Source: Enchytraeus crypticus (lineage: Eukaryota > Annelida > Clitellata > Enchytraeida > Enchytraeidae). From it: a stretch of DNA of 64,000 nt. Shown here piece after piece: positions 63,836 through 64,000 of this stretch. The stretch lies in contig CAJHZI010000534.1 in assembly GCA_905160935.1 (NCBI GenBank), forward strand, positions 1,787,501-1,851,500, given 5' to 3'. The position numbers were made by a program, and so were the translations under genes. The stretch's first letter is position 1, and every line of letters starts with the position of its first letter. The notes beneath the pieces were generated by a model. It was not told the origin of the DNA. It searched no databases and saw only the letters and a program-made list of their open reading frames with translations.

Positions 63836-64000
63836 GAGCTTATTCTAAAGCGATTAACTTTTATTCGATTCATGTTAACATGAGAGGTAATTAATTAGTC
63901 AAGCAATGACGATTGTGGCTGAACTGTTTGTTTAGTTCTCGTTCCTGTAAATGTTTGTCATATAAACAGAGCAATAAACAAGATCTCTTCAGTTTTCAAG

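Overview
The window is metazoan nuclear DNA: GT-AG introns, animal-type Gly-X-Y collagen exons, a VWA domain, tRNA- and 5S-derived SINEs, several LINE clades, Tc1, mariner and hAT elements, a TTAGGG-type interstitial telomere tract, and very abundant (TA)n, (GA)n and minisatellite DNA. A marine invertebrate, perhaps a lophotrochozoan such as a mollusc, is the best guess, but nothing here fixes the taxon.

Region 1 (about 1-44,400, all exons on the minus strand) is a tandem cluster of eight related genes or remnants for small secreted collagen-like proteins. Each begins with an exon encoding a signal peptide, a conserved Cys pair and a coiled coil. Three head classes are seen: A (1540-1849, 13409-13718, 33445-33838), A' (9994-10354, 21878-22238, 30190-30526) and A'' (38077-38383, remnant at 44246-44359). 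Each is followed by one exon of about 33-41 Gly-X-Y triplets (class B, C, D or E). In two genes a terminal von Willebrand factor A exon follows, with an intact MIDAS. Every internal junction I could place is phase 1. The genes lie as dyads [A-B][A'-C(-VWA)]. Two dyads make an approximately 11.88-kb tandem duplication (1-11.87 kb and 11.87-23.7 kb); a third, older dyad appears to have lost its A-B member near 24-25 kb. About 4 kb of the duplication (roughly 6.56-10.58 kb against 18.44-22.46 kb) is almost identical while the rest has diverged clearly, which suggests gene conversion, a nested later duplication, or an assembly problem.

Region 2 (47,396-55,650, plus strand) is a complete eight-exon gene for transcription elongation factor TFIIS (TCEA), 312 aa, with the N-terminal LW domain, central domain, zinc ribbon, RSADEPMT acidic loop and RWKFC end, then a 3' UTR with AATAAA. 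Two of its splice acceptors lie inside minisatellites that copied the acceptor plus the start of the exon, and the 3' end of exon 6 is also duplicated. The same kind of junction-derived tandem repeat sits at donors in the collagen cluster, so it recurs across the window.

The rest is mobile and simple-repeat DNA: LINE fragments of RTE-like and CR1/L2/Jockey-like type, two main tRNA-derived SINE families plus others, a 5S-derived SINE, a 1.42-kb non-autonomous hAT element with a perfect 8-bp target duplication, a mariner-like element in TCEA intron 6, a broken Tc1 element at 60.9-62.6 kb, an imperfect palindrome of about 830 bp at 40.4-41.3 kb, and at least five dispersed repeat families (labels R3, R4 and R5 are local to this annotation). 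I recognised no retrovirus, LTR element or other virus-like element.
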